Shown one piece after another: positions 16,392-25,751 of a stretch of 64,000 bases of DNA; position 1 is the stretch's first letter, and each line of letters begins with the position of its first letter. The stretch comes from Prolixibacter denitrificans (GTDB lineage: Bacteria; Bacteroidota; Bacteroidia; Bacteroidales; Prolixibacteraceae): NCBI RefSeq assembly GCF_003014495.1, contig NZ_PYGC01000005.1, forward strand, positions 1 through 64,000, given 5' to 3'. The translations under genes were made by a program, and so were the position numbers. The notes under the pieces were generated by a model, which did no database searches, was not told where the DNA came from, and was given only the letters and a program-made list of their open reading frames with translations.

Positions 16392-18083
16392 TTACCCTTT
16401 CGGGACCTTCTCTCCTGGGAAACGATCGGCATATTCCACCCAGAAGTTTTTGACCTCCGATTTCATCTCTTTCCGGAGCAATAAAATACCGATCAGGTTG
16501 GGAATGGTCATCATAGCGATGGTGATGCCGGAGAATGTCCAGACGATCGTCGTATCGACAAACGAAGCCAGGAAGAATCCGATAACGTAAATGATACGGT
16601 AATAAATTACGGTATGTACACCGAATAGATAGGTCATGGCCCGACCACCGTAATACGACCAGGAAATAGCTGTAGAAAACGCAAACAACAGCAAGCCTAT
16701 CGAAACGATATAACTACCGTAACGACCAAACCAACTCTTAGTAAAGGCCACCGTCGTTAACGGTGCGCTATGTAATAATGACCTTCCCCTGAAATAATAA
16801 TCACTCAATTCGGGGACTTTCCCGTCAGCTACTTCAACTTTTCCCGTATAGAGCTCATTATCCCGGGTGTATACTTTTACATGATCGGCAATCGAACGAG
16901 CATGGATAATGGTCAGGTTATTCTGAATAACGCCGTCTTTCACGGTTAAATCACCTGAGAAACGAGGAAATTCGGAATCATTTTCCCGTCCATTCAGGTC
17001 TTTTCTCAAATCTTTCAGTTCGGCTTTATTACTTTGATCTACCGGATGGGCCAGAATTTCCAAATCGGCAGCCTGAAAACGGTTTTCAAACTTTTTGTTC
17101 CACACTCCCGATGACAACAGCACCAGTCCGGTTAGCGAACAGATAATAATGGTGTCGATAAATGGCTCCAACAAAGCAACCAATCCTTCCGATACCGGCT
17201 CGTGTGCACGGGCAGCGGCGTGGGCAATCGGCGCCGATCCCTGACCGGCCTCGTTCGAAAATAGTCCCCGGTTCACACCCCGGTTAAAGGCAAATGAAAA
17301 ACCAGCACCCAGGAATCCTCCGGCAGCTGCCGTCCCGGTGAAGACATCACGGAAGATGGAGATAAAAGACGGGATAATATTTTCGTAGTTATATAGAATA
17401 ACAGCAAATGCGCCAACAAAATAGATAAGCGCCATGGCCGGCACCAGCTTGGACGTCACCTTGGCAATACGCTTAATTCCACCGATAATAACCAGTCCAA
17501 GTAAAACAGCCAGGATGGCCCCTGATAATATCTTATTGATGCCCCACGTAGCAAACAACGAGTTGGAGATGCTGTTGATCTGCGGTAGGCTTCCTGTTCC
17601 GAAAGAAGAAAGAATGGTGGCGATAGCGAAAATGACCGCCAGCCACCGCATATTCAGACGGTTTTTCATGTAAAACATTGGTCCACCGGCAATACTGCCA
17701 TCCGATGCTTTTTCGCGGTATTTATGCGAAAGAGTTACCTCCACAAATTTGGTGGTCATACCCAACGCGGCCGTCACCAGCATCCAGAATAAAGCTGCCG
17801 GACCTCCCAGGTGAATAGCCAAAGCTACACCGGCAATGTTTCCTGTTCCTACGGTTCCCGAGAGTGCTGTCGTTAATGCCTGAAAATGGGACGTGTCCCC
17901 TTCATCGCCTTCCTTATCGAACTTACCTCGAACAATACGAAGAGAGTGTTTCAAATAACGGAATTGGGGAAATTTCAGGTAAATGGTAAAAAACAAGCCG
18001 GTTCCCAAAAGCAAAAAAACGAACCACTGCGAACCGCCTACATAACTGTCAATCAGCGAAAGAATCTCGTTCAGTTTTTCCAT
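16392..18083 (-). CDS. Alanine/glycine:cation symporter (AGCS family)
   Basis: Sodium-coupled amino-acid importer of the inner membrane, 563 residues with about eleven membrane segments. Family hallmarks include [27 protein letters not shown] (about 74-100) and [25 protein letters not shown] (about 277-301). The protein is about 100 residues longer than typical bacterial AGCS members. The extra part is a soluble insertion at about 330-450 (from [14 protein letters not shown] to [13 protein letters not shown]) between two late membrane segments, as seen in some Bacteroidota homologues. A good promoter lies at 18115-18144. It is monocistronic and convergent with queA. The substrate is inferred as alanine or glycine from the family only. 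Confidence 0.92.
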   Translation of the reverse strand: MEKLNEILSLIDSYVGGSQWFVFLLLGTGLFFTIYLKFPQFRYLKHSLRIVRGKFDKEGDEGDTSHFQALTTALSGTVGTGNIAGVALAIHLGGPAALFWMLVTAALGMTTKFVEVTLSHKYREKASDGSIAGGPMFYMKNRLNMRWLAVIFAIATILSSFGTGSLPQINSISNSLFATWGINKILSGAILAVLLGLVIIGGIKRIAKVTSKLVPAMALIYFVGAFAVILYNYENIIPSFISIFRDVFTGTAAAGGFLGAGFSFAFNRGVNRGLFSNEAGQGSAPIAHAAARAHEPVSEGLVALLEPFIDTIIICSLTGLVLLSSGVWNKKFENRFQAADLEILAHPVDQSNKAELKDLRKDLNGRENDSEFPRFSGDLTVKDGVIQNNLTIIHARSIADHVKVYTRDNELYTGKVEVADGKVPELSDYYFRGRSLLHSAPLTTVAFTKSWFGRYGSYIVSIGLLLFAFSTAISWSYYGGRAMTYLFGVHTVIYYRIIYVIGFFLASFVDTTIVWTFSGITIAMMTIPNLIGILLLRKEMKSEVKNFWVEYADRFPGEKVPKG

Positions 18084-18114
18084 GAAACAGGTTTTAAGGT
18101 TAAGCGACAGCTTC

Positions 18115-18144
18115 CAAAAATAGGAATATTACAATGGAATCAAA
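18115..18144 (-). promoter_or_regulatory. Bacteroidota promoter of the symporter gene
   Basis: On the minus strand TTTG (18141-18144) and TATTTTTG (18115-18122) are 18 bases apart, matching TTTG-N19-TAnnTTTG closely. The gene start is 31 bases downstream of the -7 box. Confidence 0.7.
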
Positions 18145-18313
18145 GATTTGGTGGGGATTAATCCTTTCGGCGAGCCGCTCTTCCAAGTGATAACATCACA
18201 AAGCATCCGCCGGATAAAATCTATATTCTGACCTTGCCAATTAAATATTTCCGGGAAACCGGAATGATAATGAAGATTAACATTCGGGCATCAATTACTT
18301 TACAAAAATTCCT

Positions 18314-18321
18314 TACTTTTG
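18314..18321 (+). promoter_or_regulatory. -7 box
   Basis: TACTTTTG matches TAnnTTTG exactly, 57 bases before the ATG at 18379. It overlaps a small CCTTAC/GTAAGG dyad. No clear -33 element was found. Confidence 0.5.
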
Positions 18322-18378
18322 GTAAGGATTCCGGCAGGTCCGGTTCATTTGAATTTTAATCAATCAAATTCAGATACT

Positions 18379-18639
18379 ATGTTACCAAAGTTTCTTTTTG
18401 CTGATAACTCGCAAGAGTTACCTGATAACATCTTCATTGTTCACACCGAACAACCTCGTTTTATCGTTCAATGTGACATTGAAGGTTTCTGGACCAACCA
18501 GGAAGTTTATTGGCTCGACGATAAGCCGGAAAGCGATGAATTAATCTCCGAGCTGCTCGATCAGGCTGCCGATTTTATGGAGATGGAGCTGGAAAATCAG
18601 GAGCGCCTGTACGACGAAGAAGAAGATGATGAAGACTAA
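18379..18639 (+). CDS. Small acidic hypothetical protein
   Basis: 86 residues from ATG at 18379. A longer frame opens at 18319, but that start coincides with the -7 box, so the later ATG is preferred. The protein begins MLPKFLFADNSQELPDNIF and ends in a strongly acidic helical tail (MEMELENQERLYDEEEDDED). No signal peptide or membrane segment is present. It is followed after 12 bases by a PspC-domain gene, so the two probably form an operon. I recognise it only as a conserved Bacteroidota type of unknown function. It is probably cytoplasmic. Confidence 0.75.
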   Translation: MLPKFLFADNSQELPDNIFIVHTEQPRFIVQCDIEGFWTNQEVYWLDDKPESDELISELLDQAADFMEMELENQERLYDEEEDDED

Positions 18640-18651
18640 AATAAACTAATC

Positions 18652-18852
18652 ATGCAAACCGGAGCACCTAAACGACTGATACGCTCGAGAACCGATCGAA
18701 TGATTGCCGGTGTTTGCGGAGGGTTGGCTCTGTATTTTGATTTAGATGTCAGCCTTATTCGGATTCTGTTCGTGATATTAACACTTTTCACCGCAGGATT
18801 TCCCGGTATTCTGGTTTACATTATCATGTGGATAGTCGTACCCGAACAATAA
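18652..18852 (+). CDS. PspC-domain membrane protein
   Basis: 66 residues covering a single PspC domain. It has a basic N-terminus with KRLIRSRTDRMIAGVCGGLALYF, a short helix DLDVSLIRILFVILTLFT, then a hydrophobic segment FPGILVYIIMWIVVPEQ ending the protein. PspC proteins are inner-membrane components linked to envelope-stress responses in proteobacteria. Stand-alone small PspC proteins in Bacteroidota have no defined role. It is co-transcribed with the acidic protein upstream. No terminator was found directly downstream. Confidence 0.9.
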   Translation: MQTGAPKRLIRSRTDRMIAGVCGGLALYFDLDVSLIRILFVILTLFTAGFPGILVYIIMWIVVPEQ

Positions 18853-19232
18853 CCCTTTTCTCATCTGCATTTTCTTTTCACCTGATGAAGGTGCGGGCTT
18901 GGTGTGTCTTGTCCAAAAATACTCATGTTTCTATCAGAACTACTTCCTAATTTTCATTCGGAATACTACTAAAAAGCACATTGCCAACCTATTGACTTTC
19001 TCAAATAGATTCCTTAATTTTCATTAAGTAAACTAACCGGAATTTAGTTGTATTACTGAGCGCCTCCCCCTTCACGCCTGTATCAGTAATCATCACATCT
19101 ATTCATTCTATTCGTATGATGGGGAGCGTTCACCCTTTACGGGAAAAGTATACGCCAGATTTCGTGCGTTCATCAGAAAACGAGCAACCAATCAAACCCA
19201 AATACAATTAACCAATCTTAAAACGTAACATT
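18853..19232. promoter_or_regulatory. Long leader/intergenic region before the curlin-like gene
   Basis: 380 bases without a gene. A 16-base palindrome CTTAAT-TTTC-ATTAAG lies at 19013-19028, and AT-rich promoter-like sequence follows at 19040-19060. The last 150 bases before the ATG could be a long 5' leader. No riboswitch family was recognised. Confidence 0.35.
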
Positions 19233-20399
19233 ATGAAACGACTTTTTACTCTAATCTTTTCCCTGCTGATCTGTATGTCGCTTTCAGCCATTGCTGATGA
19301 AGGCGGCGGAAACAACGGCAACAACGGAAATAACTCCGGCCAGCAACAGGGTAACAACGGTAATAATGGCAATCAGGGAAACAACGGCAACAGTGGTAAC
19401 CATGAAAATGGAGAAGAAGGCGAAGAAGATGAAGGTGATCACGAAGGTGGCTCCGGTGGTAATCACGAAGATGGCGATCACCAAGAAGGTGAAGAAGGCG
19501 GCGGTCAGGGAAACAATTCTGCTTACATCATGCAGATTGGCGGAAATAACCGTGCCTACATCAACCAGGAAAGCGTGCATAACGGAATAGCTTCCATCGT
19601 TGTCAACGGAGACAACAACAATGCCTATATCATGCAAAAGGGAAACGGAGGTATTTCCGGCTTTGGCTACGAAGTCGGTGATTTTGATGTTTGTTCCGGA
19701 TTCTCTCCGATTCTGCCCCCCGATGAAGAGCAGCCATTATGGGATGTTTCTACTGCTTTTAGTAACATTGAACTTGTTTGCGGAGGTGAATTGGTTATTA
19801 CAGATGCCGGTTTCTCCTTTCACACAGTTGCACCGGGTATTTATATCACCGGAGACAATAACAAAGCTTCCATTGAACAACGCGGTAAAACAGGTATCGC
19901 CGGAATCCGAATTACAGGCGACAAGAATGGCGCGAAAATCGATCAGTGTGGTAATTCCGGTCAGGCCTATATTGATATTACTTCAGCTAAACTAAGCGAT
20001 GGAACAAAAGGACTAACGGCCGTAATCTCACAACAAGGCAAAACCAACTTTGCCTATAGTATCCTTAAGGGGGTTTCCAATGATCCGACCATTCATGCCG
20101 GTTCGAACATCACACAGCATGGAAATAGCAACAGCGCATTTCAATACTCCGAAGGCGATAACATTCGGTTGGGTGTCACTCAGGAAGGTGGATTTAACAC
20201 AGCCCGGCAAATCAATGTAGGCGATCATACATTCATGGGCATTGCACAAAGTGGTAGCCAGAATATCGCTGTTGAGATGTCGACCGGAAACTATAACAAC
20301 AGCTATATCCAGCAAGATGGCAGTCGGAACGAGGCGTTAATTCTTCAAGGTAATCCGGCAGTTACCGGCGTAACGGTTCCGACGATAACCATGAATTAA
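19233..20399 (+). CDS. Secreted curlin-repeat protein (amyloid-like)
   Basis: 388 residues with a signal peptide (MKRLFTLIFSLLICMSLSAIA). Next comes a low-complexity zone at about 25-95 made of GNN repeats and then Gly/Glu/His-rich acidic sequence. From about 98 onward, curlin-type repeats of pattern AxIxQxGxxNxAxIxQ recur: AYIMQIGGNNRAYINQ, AYIMQKG, ASIEQRGKTG, AKIDQCGNSGQAYI, AVISQQGKTNFAY, SNITQHGNSNSAF, SYIQQDGSRNEALILQ. Two longer insertions break the series. CsgA/CsgB repeats of this form build extracellular amyloid fibres, but no csgE, csgF or csgG homologue is nearby. A strong terminator follows. Regulation is unclear, as the leader is long. Confidence 0.82.
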   Translation: MKRLFTLIFSLLICMSLSAIADEGGGNNGNNGNNSGQQQGNNGNNGNQGNNGNSGNHENGEEGEEDEGDHEGGSGGNHEDGDHQEGEEGGGQGNNSAYIMQIGGNNRAYINQESVHNGIASIVVNGDNNNAYIMQKGNGGISGFGYEVGDFDVCSGFSPILPPDEEQPLWDVSTAFSNIELVCGGELVITDAGFSFHTVAPGIYITGDNNKASIEQRGKTGIAGIRITGDKNGAKIDQCGNSGQAYIDITSAKLSDGTKGLTAVISQQGKTNFAYSILKGVSNDPTIHAGSNITQHGNSNSAFQYSEGDNIRLGVTQEGGFNTARQINVGDHTFMGIAQSGSQNIAVEMSTGNYNNSYIQQDGSRNEALILQGNPAVTGVTVPTITMN

Positions 20400-20462
20400 T
20401 GCGACGCAAGCTTATAAGAAAAACAGTCTTGTGTATTTCAAATATCGTAATTTGGGTGAGAA

Positions 20463-20495
20463 AAGGCAGACTCTCGGGTCTGCCTCTTTTTTTTA
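20463..20495 (+). terminator. Rho-independent terminator
   Basis: GGCAGAC and GTCTGCC pair around TCTCGG, followed by TC and eight T. It ends the curlin-like transcript just before the convergent tex gene. Confidence 0.9.
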
Positions 20496-20519
20496 TACTT
20501 GCGAAAGAATGAACTTATC

Positions 20520-22652
20520 TCAGTTATCAGCTTGCTTCAAAGAAAGAGAAATTCGCTTTCGCGGAATATCGACCTCCAATACTTTTACCGTCACGTGTTG
20601 GTGCAATTTCACCACTTCGTTCGGATCGGAAATAAACCGGTCGGCCAGCTCACTGATGTGCACCAAGCCATCCTGTTTCACTCCCACATCGACAAAACAG
20701 CCGAATTTGGTGATGTTGGTAACAATTCCGGGCACGACCATTCCCGGCTGCAAATCGGTGATGGAGAAAATGCCCTCAGCAAATTCAAATACCTTGATTC
20801 CGGAACGCGGGTCACGTCCCGGTTTCGCTAATTCCGCGATAATATCGGTCAATGTCGGCACCCCAACCTCGTCATCCACATAGCGGTTCAAATCAAGCGA
20901 CTTCCGCAACTCTTCACTGGCCACCAAATCGGTTACCTGCTTGCCCAAATCCTTCGCCATTTTCTGCACCAGCGAATAACGCTCAGGATGCACAGCCGAA
21001 TTGTCCAACGGATTAGTTGCATCCGGAATGCGAAGAAAACCGGCACTCTGTTCGTATGCTTTGGGGCCCATCCGGGGAACTGTCTTCAACGCTTCACGCG
21101 AAGCAAAAGGGCCGTTTTCTTTTCGATAGTCAACAATATTCTGAGCCAGCGTAGCACCCAGACCGGAAACGTACGTTAGCAAATGTTTGCTCGCCGTATT
21201 CACATTCACTCCCACGAGGTTCACACACGATTCAACGACCGTGTCCAGACTTTTCTGCAATTGCTTTTGATCAACATCGTGCTGGTACTGCCCTACTCCG
21301 ATGGATTTCGGTTCAATCTTCACCAGCTCAGCCAAAGGATCCATCAGGCGGCGACCGATAGAAACCGCACCGCGGACCGTGACATCGTATTGCGGAAACT
21401 CTTCACGCGCCACTTTCGATGCGGAATAAATGGAGGCTCCGTCTTCGCTCACCACAAACACCTGCAAATCGCGATCGTAATGGGTGTTCTTCACAAAATG
21501 CTCTGTCTCACGACTGGCAGTTCCATTTCCGATGGCAATCGCTTCAATCTTATAGGTACTAACCAATGCCGCCAGTTTCTTCTTCGACTGCTTCACTTCC
21601 GACTGCGGCGGATGCGGATAAATGGTTTCATTGTGCAACAGGTTACCCTGCGCATCCAGGCAAACCACCTTACAACCTGTCCGGTATCCCGGATCGACTG
21701 CCAAAACCCGCTTTTGTCCAAGTGGTGAAGACAGCAGTAACTGACGAAGGTTTTCAGCGAATACACCAATTGCTTCCGTATCGGCTCCCTCTTTCGAGGA
21801 GTTAAAAAATTCCGTTTCGATGGAGGGTGCCAGCAAACGTTTATAGCTATCCTTCACCGCAAGGGAAACCTGGTCAGCACTCGCATTACGGCCTTTTACA
21901 AAAAGTCGCTCCAAACGCTCCATTACGCGATCTTCGTCAGGAGAAATCGACAGTTTCAGGAAGCCCTCTTTCTCGCCACGACGCATCGCCAGCATCCGAT
22001 GCGATGGACAACGCTTCAACGGCTCTTCCCACTCAAAATAGTCGCGGTATTTAATTCCATCCTCTTCCTTTCCTTTCACCAAACGGGAACGGATAATTCC
22101 ATCGCGGGCGAAAATATTCCGGACAATGTTTCGGGCAGCCGTATTCTCATTGACCCATTCAGCAATAATATCACGAGCGCCGGCCAACGCATCCTCAACT
22201 GTTGGAACCTCATCCGACAGAAAACGTCCGGCACGCCCTTCCGGATCATTCTCAAACTGCTTCATCACAATTTTCGCCAGCGGTTCCAATCCTTTTTCCC
22301 GGGCAATGGTAGCTCGGGTGCGGCGTTTGGGTTTGTACGGAAGGTAAATGTCCTCCAACTCATTCGGATCGAGACATTGTTCTATTTTTTGCTGAAGCTC
22401 CGGAGTCAGCTGCTCCTGTTCTTCAATGGTCTTCAGAATTGTCGCTTTACGCTTTTCCAACTCCGTCAGCTTTTCCAGCTCCTCCTTGATGTTGCCAACG
22501 GCTACCTCATCCAGGCTACCGGTCGCTTCTTTCCGATAACGGGAAATAAACGGAACCGTAGCGCCTTCTTCCAGCAAAGAAATGGTATTCCGAACCTGAC
22601 GTTCATTGATATTCAGCCTTTCGGCGATGATATGATTGAATTTTGCGTCCAT
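20520..22652 (-). CDS. tex: Tex-family RNA-binding transcription accessory protein
   Basis: 710 residues with the full Tex layout. A helical N-terminal domain (INERQVRNTISLLEEGATVPFISRYRKEATGSLDE) is followed by a YqgF/RNase H-like domain with VLAVDPGYRTGCKVVCLD near residue 315. Next come helix-hairpin-helix motifs (VSGLGATLAQNIVDYRKENG, VPRMGPKAYEQSAGFLRI) and a C-terminal S1 domain (LQPGMVVPGIVTNITKFGCFVDVGVKQDGLVHISEL). Tex is a conserved nucleic-acid-binding protein associated with RNA polymerase; its exact bacterial role is unsettled. A perfect -7 box TAAATTTG lies at 22673-22680. Monocistronic. Confidence 0.96.
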   Translation of the reverse strand: MDAKFNHIIAERLNINERQVRNTISLLEEGATVPFISRYRKEATGSLDEVAVGNIKEELEKLTELEKRKATILKTIEEQEQLTPELQQKIEQCLDPNELEDIYLPYKPKRRTRATIAREKGLEPLAKIVMKQFENDPEGRAGRFLSDEVPTVEDALAGARDIIAEWVNENTAARNIVRNIFARDGIIRSRLVKGKEEDGIKYRDYFEWEEPLKRCPSHRMLAMRRGEKEGFLKLSISPDEDRVMERLERLFVKGRNASADQVSLAVKDSYKRLLAPSIETEFFNSSKEGADTEAIGVFAENLRQLLLSSPLGQKRVLAVDPGYRTGCKVVCLDAQGNLLHNETIYPHPPQSEVKQSKKKLAALVSTYKIEAIAIGNGTASRETEHFVKNTHYDRDLQVFVVSEDGASIYSASKVAREEFPQYDVTVRGAVSIGRRLMDPLAELVKIEPKSIGVGQYQHDVDQKQLQKSLDTVVESCVNLVGVNVNTASKHLLTYVSGLGATLAQNIVDYRKENGPFASREALKTVPRMGPKAYEQSAGFLRIPDATNPLDNSAVHPERYSLVQKMAKDLGKQVTDLVASEELRKSLDLNRYVDDEVGVPTLTDIIAELAKPGRDPRSGIKVFEFAEGIFSITDLQPGMVVPGIVTNITKFGCFVDVGVKQDGLVHISELADRFISDPNEVVKLHQHVTVKVLEVDIPRKRISLSLKQADN

Positions 22653-22672
22653 TTAGATTGAATTAAGGAACC

Positions 22673-22680
22673 CAAATTTA
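22673..22680 (-). promoter_or_regulatory. -7 box of tex
   Basis: Minus-strand TAAATTTG matches TAnnTTTG exactly, 21 bases before the tex ATG. The -33 element is not obvious. Confidence 0.5.
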
Positions 22681-22863
22681 CTGAAAACAGCAGGGATTTC
22701 CGCACGATAGTTATCCACAATAATGGAGTTACGAGGCAAAAACAGATTCCGGTTCGAAGGGCAAAATCAACGATTCATGGACACGATTCTCCTACCCAAA
22801 CTCTTTTTCTTTCTTCCCGCCTTATGTCACCGTTACTTTGGACTAAACCTTAAAAAATAAGCC

Positions 22864-23829
22864 ATGAAAAAATCAAACACTTTTTATCACATCGTCGTCA
22901 TTACACTGATGATAGCCTTCGGTTCAGGATTAAATGTGACAGCACAACCGTTGACCGAAAATCTGGCCGGGACATATGATCTGGCTGCTCCCCGCACCGC
23001 TAAAGTGCAGTATTTTCATATGGAAACCGAATTAATTAATCGTGCTCCCGACGGAGTGGAAACCGGAAGAGAGAAATACATTCTCGATTTGAAATGTGAG
23101 CCTTCCGGGTTAACCGGAAAAAATGGAGATACCTACACCTGCCTCCAGTTTGCTGTCAAAAAGGACAGCGGTAAAGTCGCAACTATCCCGGCACTCAAAA
23201 ATTGGAGTTATGTTTTCACTGGCGGTCACGATGACAAAGGCCAGGTATTAGGCATCGAACATGCCAAATTTGAAAACCTAACCGACAGCAACGGACAACC
23301 GTTAGCAGCCAATCAATCGTACTTTGTATACAATACATTCATCGATTTTCATGCCTTTTGCGATGTTTTTGGCAGTCCAACCCAGGCTGGAAAAGGCATA
23401 CAGGATCTCCATAAGATTGGAGACAGAATTATCCATGCCGCAGCCAACTCCGAAGCACCGGTCGACTTAGGAAGTAGTGTGGGCAAAGGCTCAACATTCA
23501 CAAATGGAGAAATCACACTCAAATTCAAAGGTCTGTCAAGAGAAAACGATACACCTTTGGCTTTGGTCGGATTCGATTCAGGCGATAGCCACTTCGTTAT
23601 GAACATGGAACCGGCTCCCGGGTTTACGGTAAAAACCCGCGGAAGTTCACATTATTGGGGCGATTTGTACGTCAACCTGAAAACCCACTGGATTAACCGT
23701 GTGGAAATGGAAGAAGTGGTGGCAGCGCAAACCAAACTTCCATCGCCCAACGCTCCGGTTTCTTCCGTTACCGTTCGTCATTCCGTTATCCGGAATATGG
23801 CTCAGCCCGAGATTCTCTCAATCAAATAA
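22864..23829 (+). CDS. Secreted protein of unknown function
   Basis: 321 residues. A hydrophobic signal peptide (HIVVITLMIAFGSGLNVTAQ) suggests export to the periplasm or outer membrane; no lipobox is present. The mature part is beta-rich with segments such as HYWGDLYVNLKTHWINRVEMEEVV, and is without a cysteine-rich or repeat region. I do not recognise the family. A TTACTTTGG element near 22833-22841 could be the -7 box. A sensor kinase/response regulator pair follows, but a 13-bp hairpin at 23842-23881 separates them. Co-regulation with that pair is possible but not shown. Confidence 0.8.
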   Translation: MKKSNTFYHIVVITLMIAFGSGLNVTAQPLTENLAGTYDLAAPRTAKVQYFHMETELINRAPDGVETGREKYILDLKCEPSGLTGKNGDTYTCLQFAVKKDSGKVATIPALKNWSYVFTGGHDDKGQVLGIEHAKFENLTDSNGQPLAANQSYFVYNTFIDFHAFCDVFGSPTQAGKGIQDLHKIGDRIIHAAANSEAPVDLGSSVGKGSTFTNGEITLKFKGLSRENDTPLALVGFDSGDSHFVMNMEPAPGFTVKTRGSSHYWGDLYVNLKTHWINRVEMEEVVAAQTKLPSPNAPVSSVTVRHSVIRNMAQPEILSIK

Positions 23830-23841
23830 TTTGTAACTTTT

Positions 23842-23881
23842 AGCCGGGTGGAAGATGCAGACTTATGCCTTTCATCCGGCT
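23842..23881 (+). other. Hairpin upstream of the sensor-kinase gene
   Basis: AGCCGGGTGGAAG pairs with CTTTCATCCGGCT over 13 bp with two G-U pairs. The loop contains an ATG (23855) in frame with the kinase. There is no T run, so it is more likely a leader structure or attenuator than a terminator. It argues that translation begins at 23900 instead. Confidence 0.5.
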
Positions 23882-23899
23882 GACAAAACCAACAAAGCC

Positions 23900-24946
23900 A
23901 TGAAAACAACGTATAGTGGAAATTTCTTCCGTCCCGATACAGCCAGATACCACATCGTCATGTTCGCGGTTTCTGCAGGCCTCATCCTAATAGTATCCCT
24001 GCTACAGCGCTCTCCGGTATTCACCGAAGGACATATTGCCGGCTTTATTCTGGTCATGTTACAGGTGGAACTCTTTACCTGGCTGGGAATTCAGTTTTTC
24101 CGCTCCCTTCCCGGGGAATCGGGTAAAGATGTAACCCGCAAAATACTGAAGCGTTTTATCTGGTTTTATTTAACCTGTTTCGTGGCTTCCGCCATCATTT
24201 TTACACTGGTAACCGGAGGTTTGTTTCTCTTGCACGGCGATTCCCTCAACGGCTTGTTCCCCCACCTGATTCATCGGGAACTGAAAGGATGGCTCATCGG
24301 AACCAACCTGGGACTGCTGGGTGGTACCCTGATTTTCTTTTACGTTCAGTGGAATGATGCTATGAAACGCGAACAGCAACTGAGAGAAGAGAATCTCATC
24401 TTTCAAAATCAGACGCTGAAGAACCAGGTCAATCCACATTTTCTTTTCAATAGTCTGAACACACTGTCTTCACTGGTCAATACCAATCCGGAGCTGGCCG
24501 AACAATTTACCGGTAAACTGGCACAGATCTATCGATACATACTGGAAAACAATGCGAAGGACAGCGTCATGTTAAATGACGAATTAAATTTCGTTCAGGA
24601 CTATTTCTACCTGCATAAAATACGCGATGAAGACAAGATCAACCTGACAATTGATATTCCGGATACAAACGGCTACCAAATTCTGCCGGTTTCGCTGCAA
24701 TTGCTCATCGAAAATGCGCTGAAACATAACATGGCGACACGGGAAAATCCGTTGGAAATAGAACTGCAAATAGAGGACAATTCAATCGTCGTTTCCAACA
24801 ACCTGCAGCCTATGGCCACGCTTCCGCAATCGGTGGGAACCGGACTGAAAAACCTGGCTGAACGAATCAGGTTGTCCACAGGAAAAGAACTAATCGTTGA
24901 AAATAACCGGAAAACCTTTACTGTTAAGATACCTTTGCTATTATGA
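23900..24946 (+). CDS. LytS/YehU-type sensor histidine kinase
   Basis: 348 residues from the chosen ATG at 23900. An in-frame ATG at 23855 lies inside a hairpin loop and is less likely. Four membrane segments occupy about residues 15-160, with almost no periplasmic domain. The cytoplasmic His_kinase domain has NQVNPHFLFNSLNTLSSLV, where the His of NPHF is the predicted phospho-acceptor. An HATPase_c-like domain has LLIENALKHN (N box) and VGTGLKNLAERI (G box). Such kinases usually act with LytTR-type regulators. The next gene overlaps by four bases (ATGA) and is exactly that, so they form a translationally coupled pair. The signal sensed is unknown. Confidence 0.93.
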   Translation: MKTTYSGNFFRPDTARYHIVMFAVSAGLILIVSLLQRSPVFTEGHIAGFILVMLQVELFTWLGIQFFRSLPGESGKDVTRKILKRFIWFYLTCFVASAIIFTLVTGGLFLLHGDSLNGLFPHLIHRELKGWLIGTNLGLLGGTLIFFYVQWNDAMKREQQLREENLIFQNQTLKNQVNPHFLFNSLNTLSSLVNTNPELAEQFTGKLAQIYRYILENNAKDSVMLNDELNFVQDYFYLHKIRDEDKINLTIDIPDTNGYQILPVSLQLLIENALKHNMATRENPLEIELQIEDNSIVVSNNLQPMATLPQSVGTGLKNLAERIRLSTGKELIVENNRKTFTVKIPLLL

Positions 24947-25698
24947 AAGTACTGCTTGTCGAAGATGAAAAGCCGGCAGCACAAAAGATGGCCCGGCTGC
25001 TAAAACAGACGGCTCCTGATGCCGACTTAGTAGCGACAACCGAAACCGTAGAAGATACGGTGAACTGGCTACAGGAAAACGGAGAACCCGATTTGATCCT
25101 GATGGACATTCATCTGGACGACGGATTATGCTTCGAAATTTTCGACACAGTGAAAGTAACTGCCCCGGTTATTTTCACCACTGCATATGATGAATATGCA
25201 GTACGGGCATTCAAAGTCAACAGCATCGATTACCTGCTGAAACCGGTTGGTGAAGAAGATTTACGAAAGGCCCTCGATAAATACCGTGCCATCCACGAAA
25301 AATACCATTATGGTCAGGCTGGTTACCGCCATTTGCTTCAGGAATTTTCGGCAGCTTACAAATCGCGTTTTCTGCTTAAAATCGGAAGTCGTTACAAATC
25401 GGTATCCGTTAACCAAATCAAGTATATCTTCAGCAGCGAAGGGAACGTTTTTCTACAAAATACCGATGGACAGGCATTCGCATTGGAATTTTCGCTCGAC
25501 CATGTTCAAAAGCTACTCGACCCGGCCGATTTTTTCCGGATCAACCGCAATTGTCTCATACACATCGATGCTGTTGAAGAGATGGTTGCTTACTCTTCAA
25601 GCCGTTTGCAACTGCATGTTAAAGAAGAAAAACCGCAGGAAATGTTTGTGGTGAGCCGCGACCGCGTTCCCGAATTTAAACGTTGGATGGATCGGTAG
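24943..25698 (+). CDS. LytTR-family response regulator
   Basis: 251 residues. The receiver domain spans 1-120 with the acidic pair ED at 7-8, phospho-acceptor Asp55 in LILMDIHLDDG, and a conserved Lys in YLLKPVGEEDL. A LytTR DNA-binding domain covers about 145-250 (FLLKIGSRYKSVSVNQIKYIFSSEG, FFRINRNCLIHIDAV). It starts within the kinase stop codon region and is the cognate partner. LytTR domains bind DNA through beta strands, usually as dimers at direct repeats. Targets cannot be named from here. Confidence 0.95.
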   Translation: MKVLLVEDEKPAAQKMARLLKQTAPDADLVATTETVEDTVNWLQENGEPDLILMDIHLDDGLCFEIFDTVKVTAPVIFTTAYDEYAVRAFKVNSIDYLLKPVGEEDLRKALDKYRAIHEKYHYGQAGYRHLLQEFSAAYKSRFLLKIGSRYKSVSVNQIKYIFSSEGNVFLQNTDGQAFALEFSLDHVQKLLDPADFFRINRNCLIHIDAVEEMVAYSSSRLQLHVKEEKPQEMFVVSRDRVPEFKRWMDR

Positions 25699-25751
25699 AC
25701 CGGAGAAATCTGATATCTTCGTGGCAATATACACCACAAAAAGTCATACTT

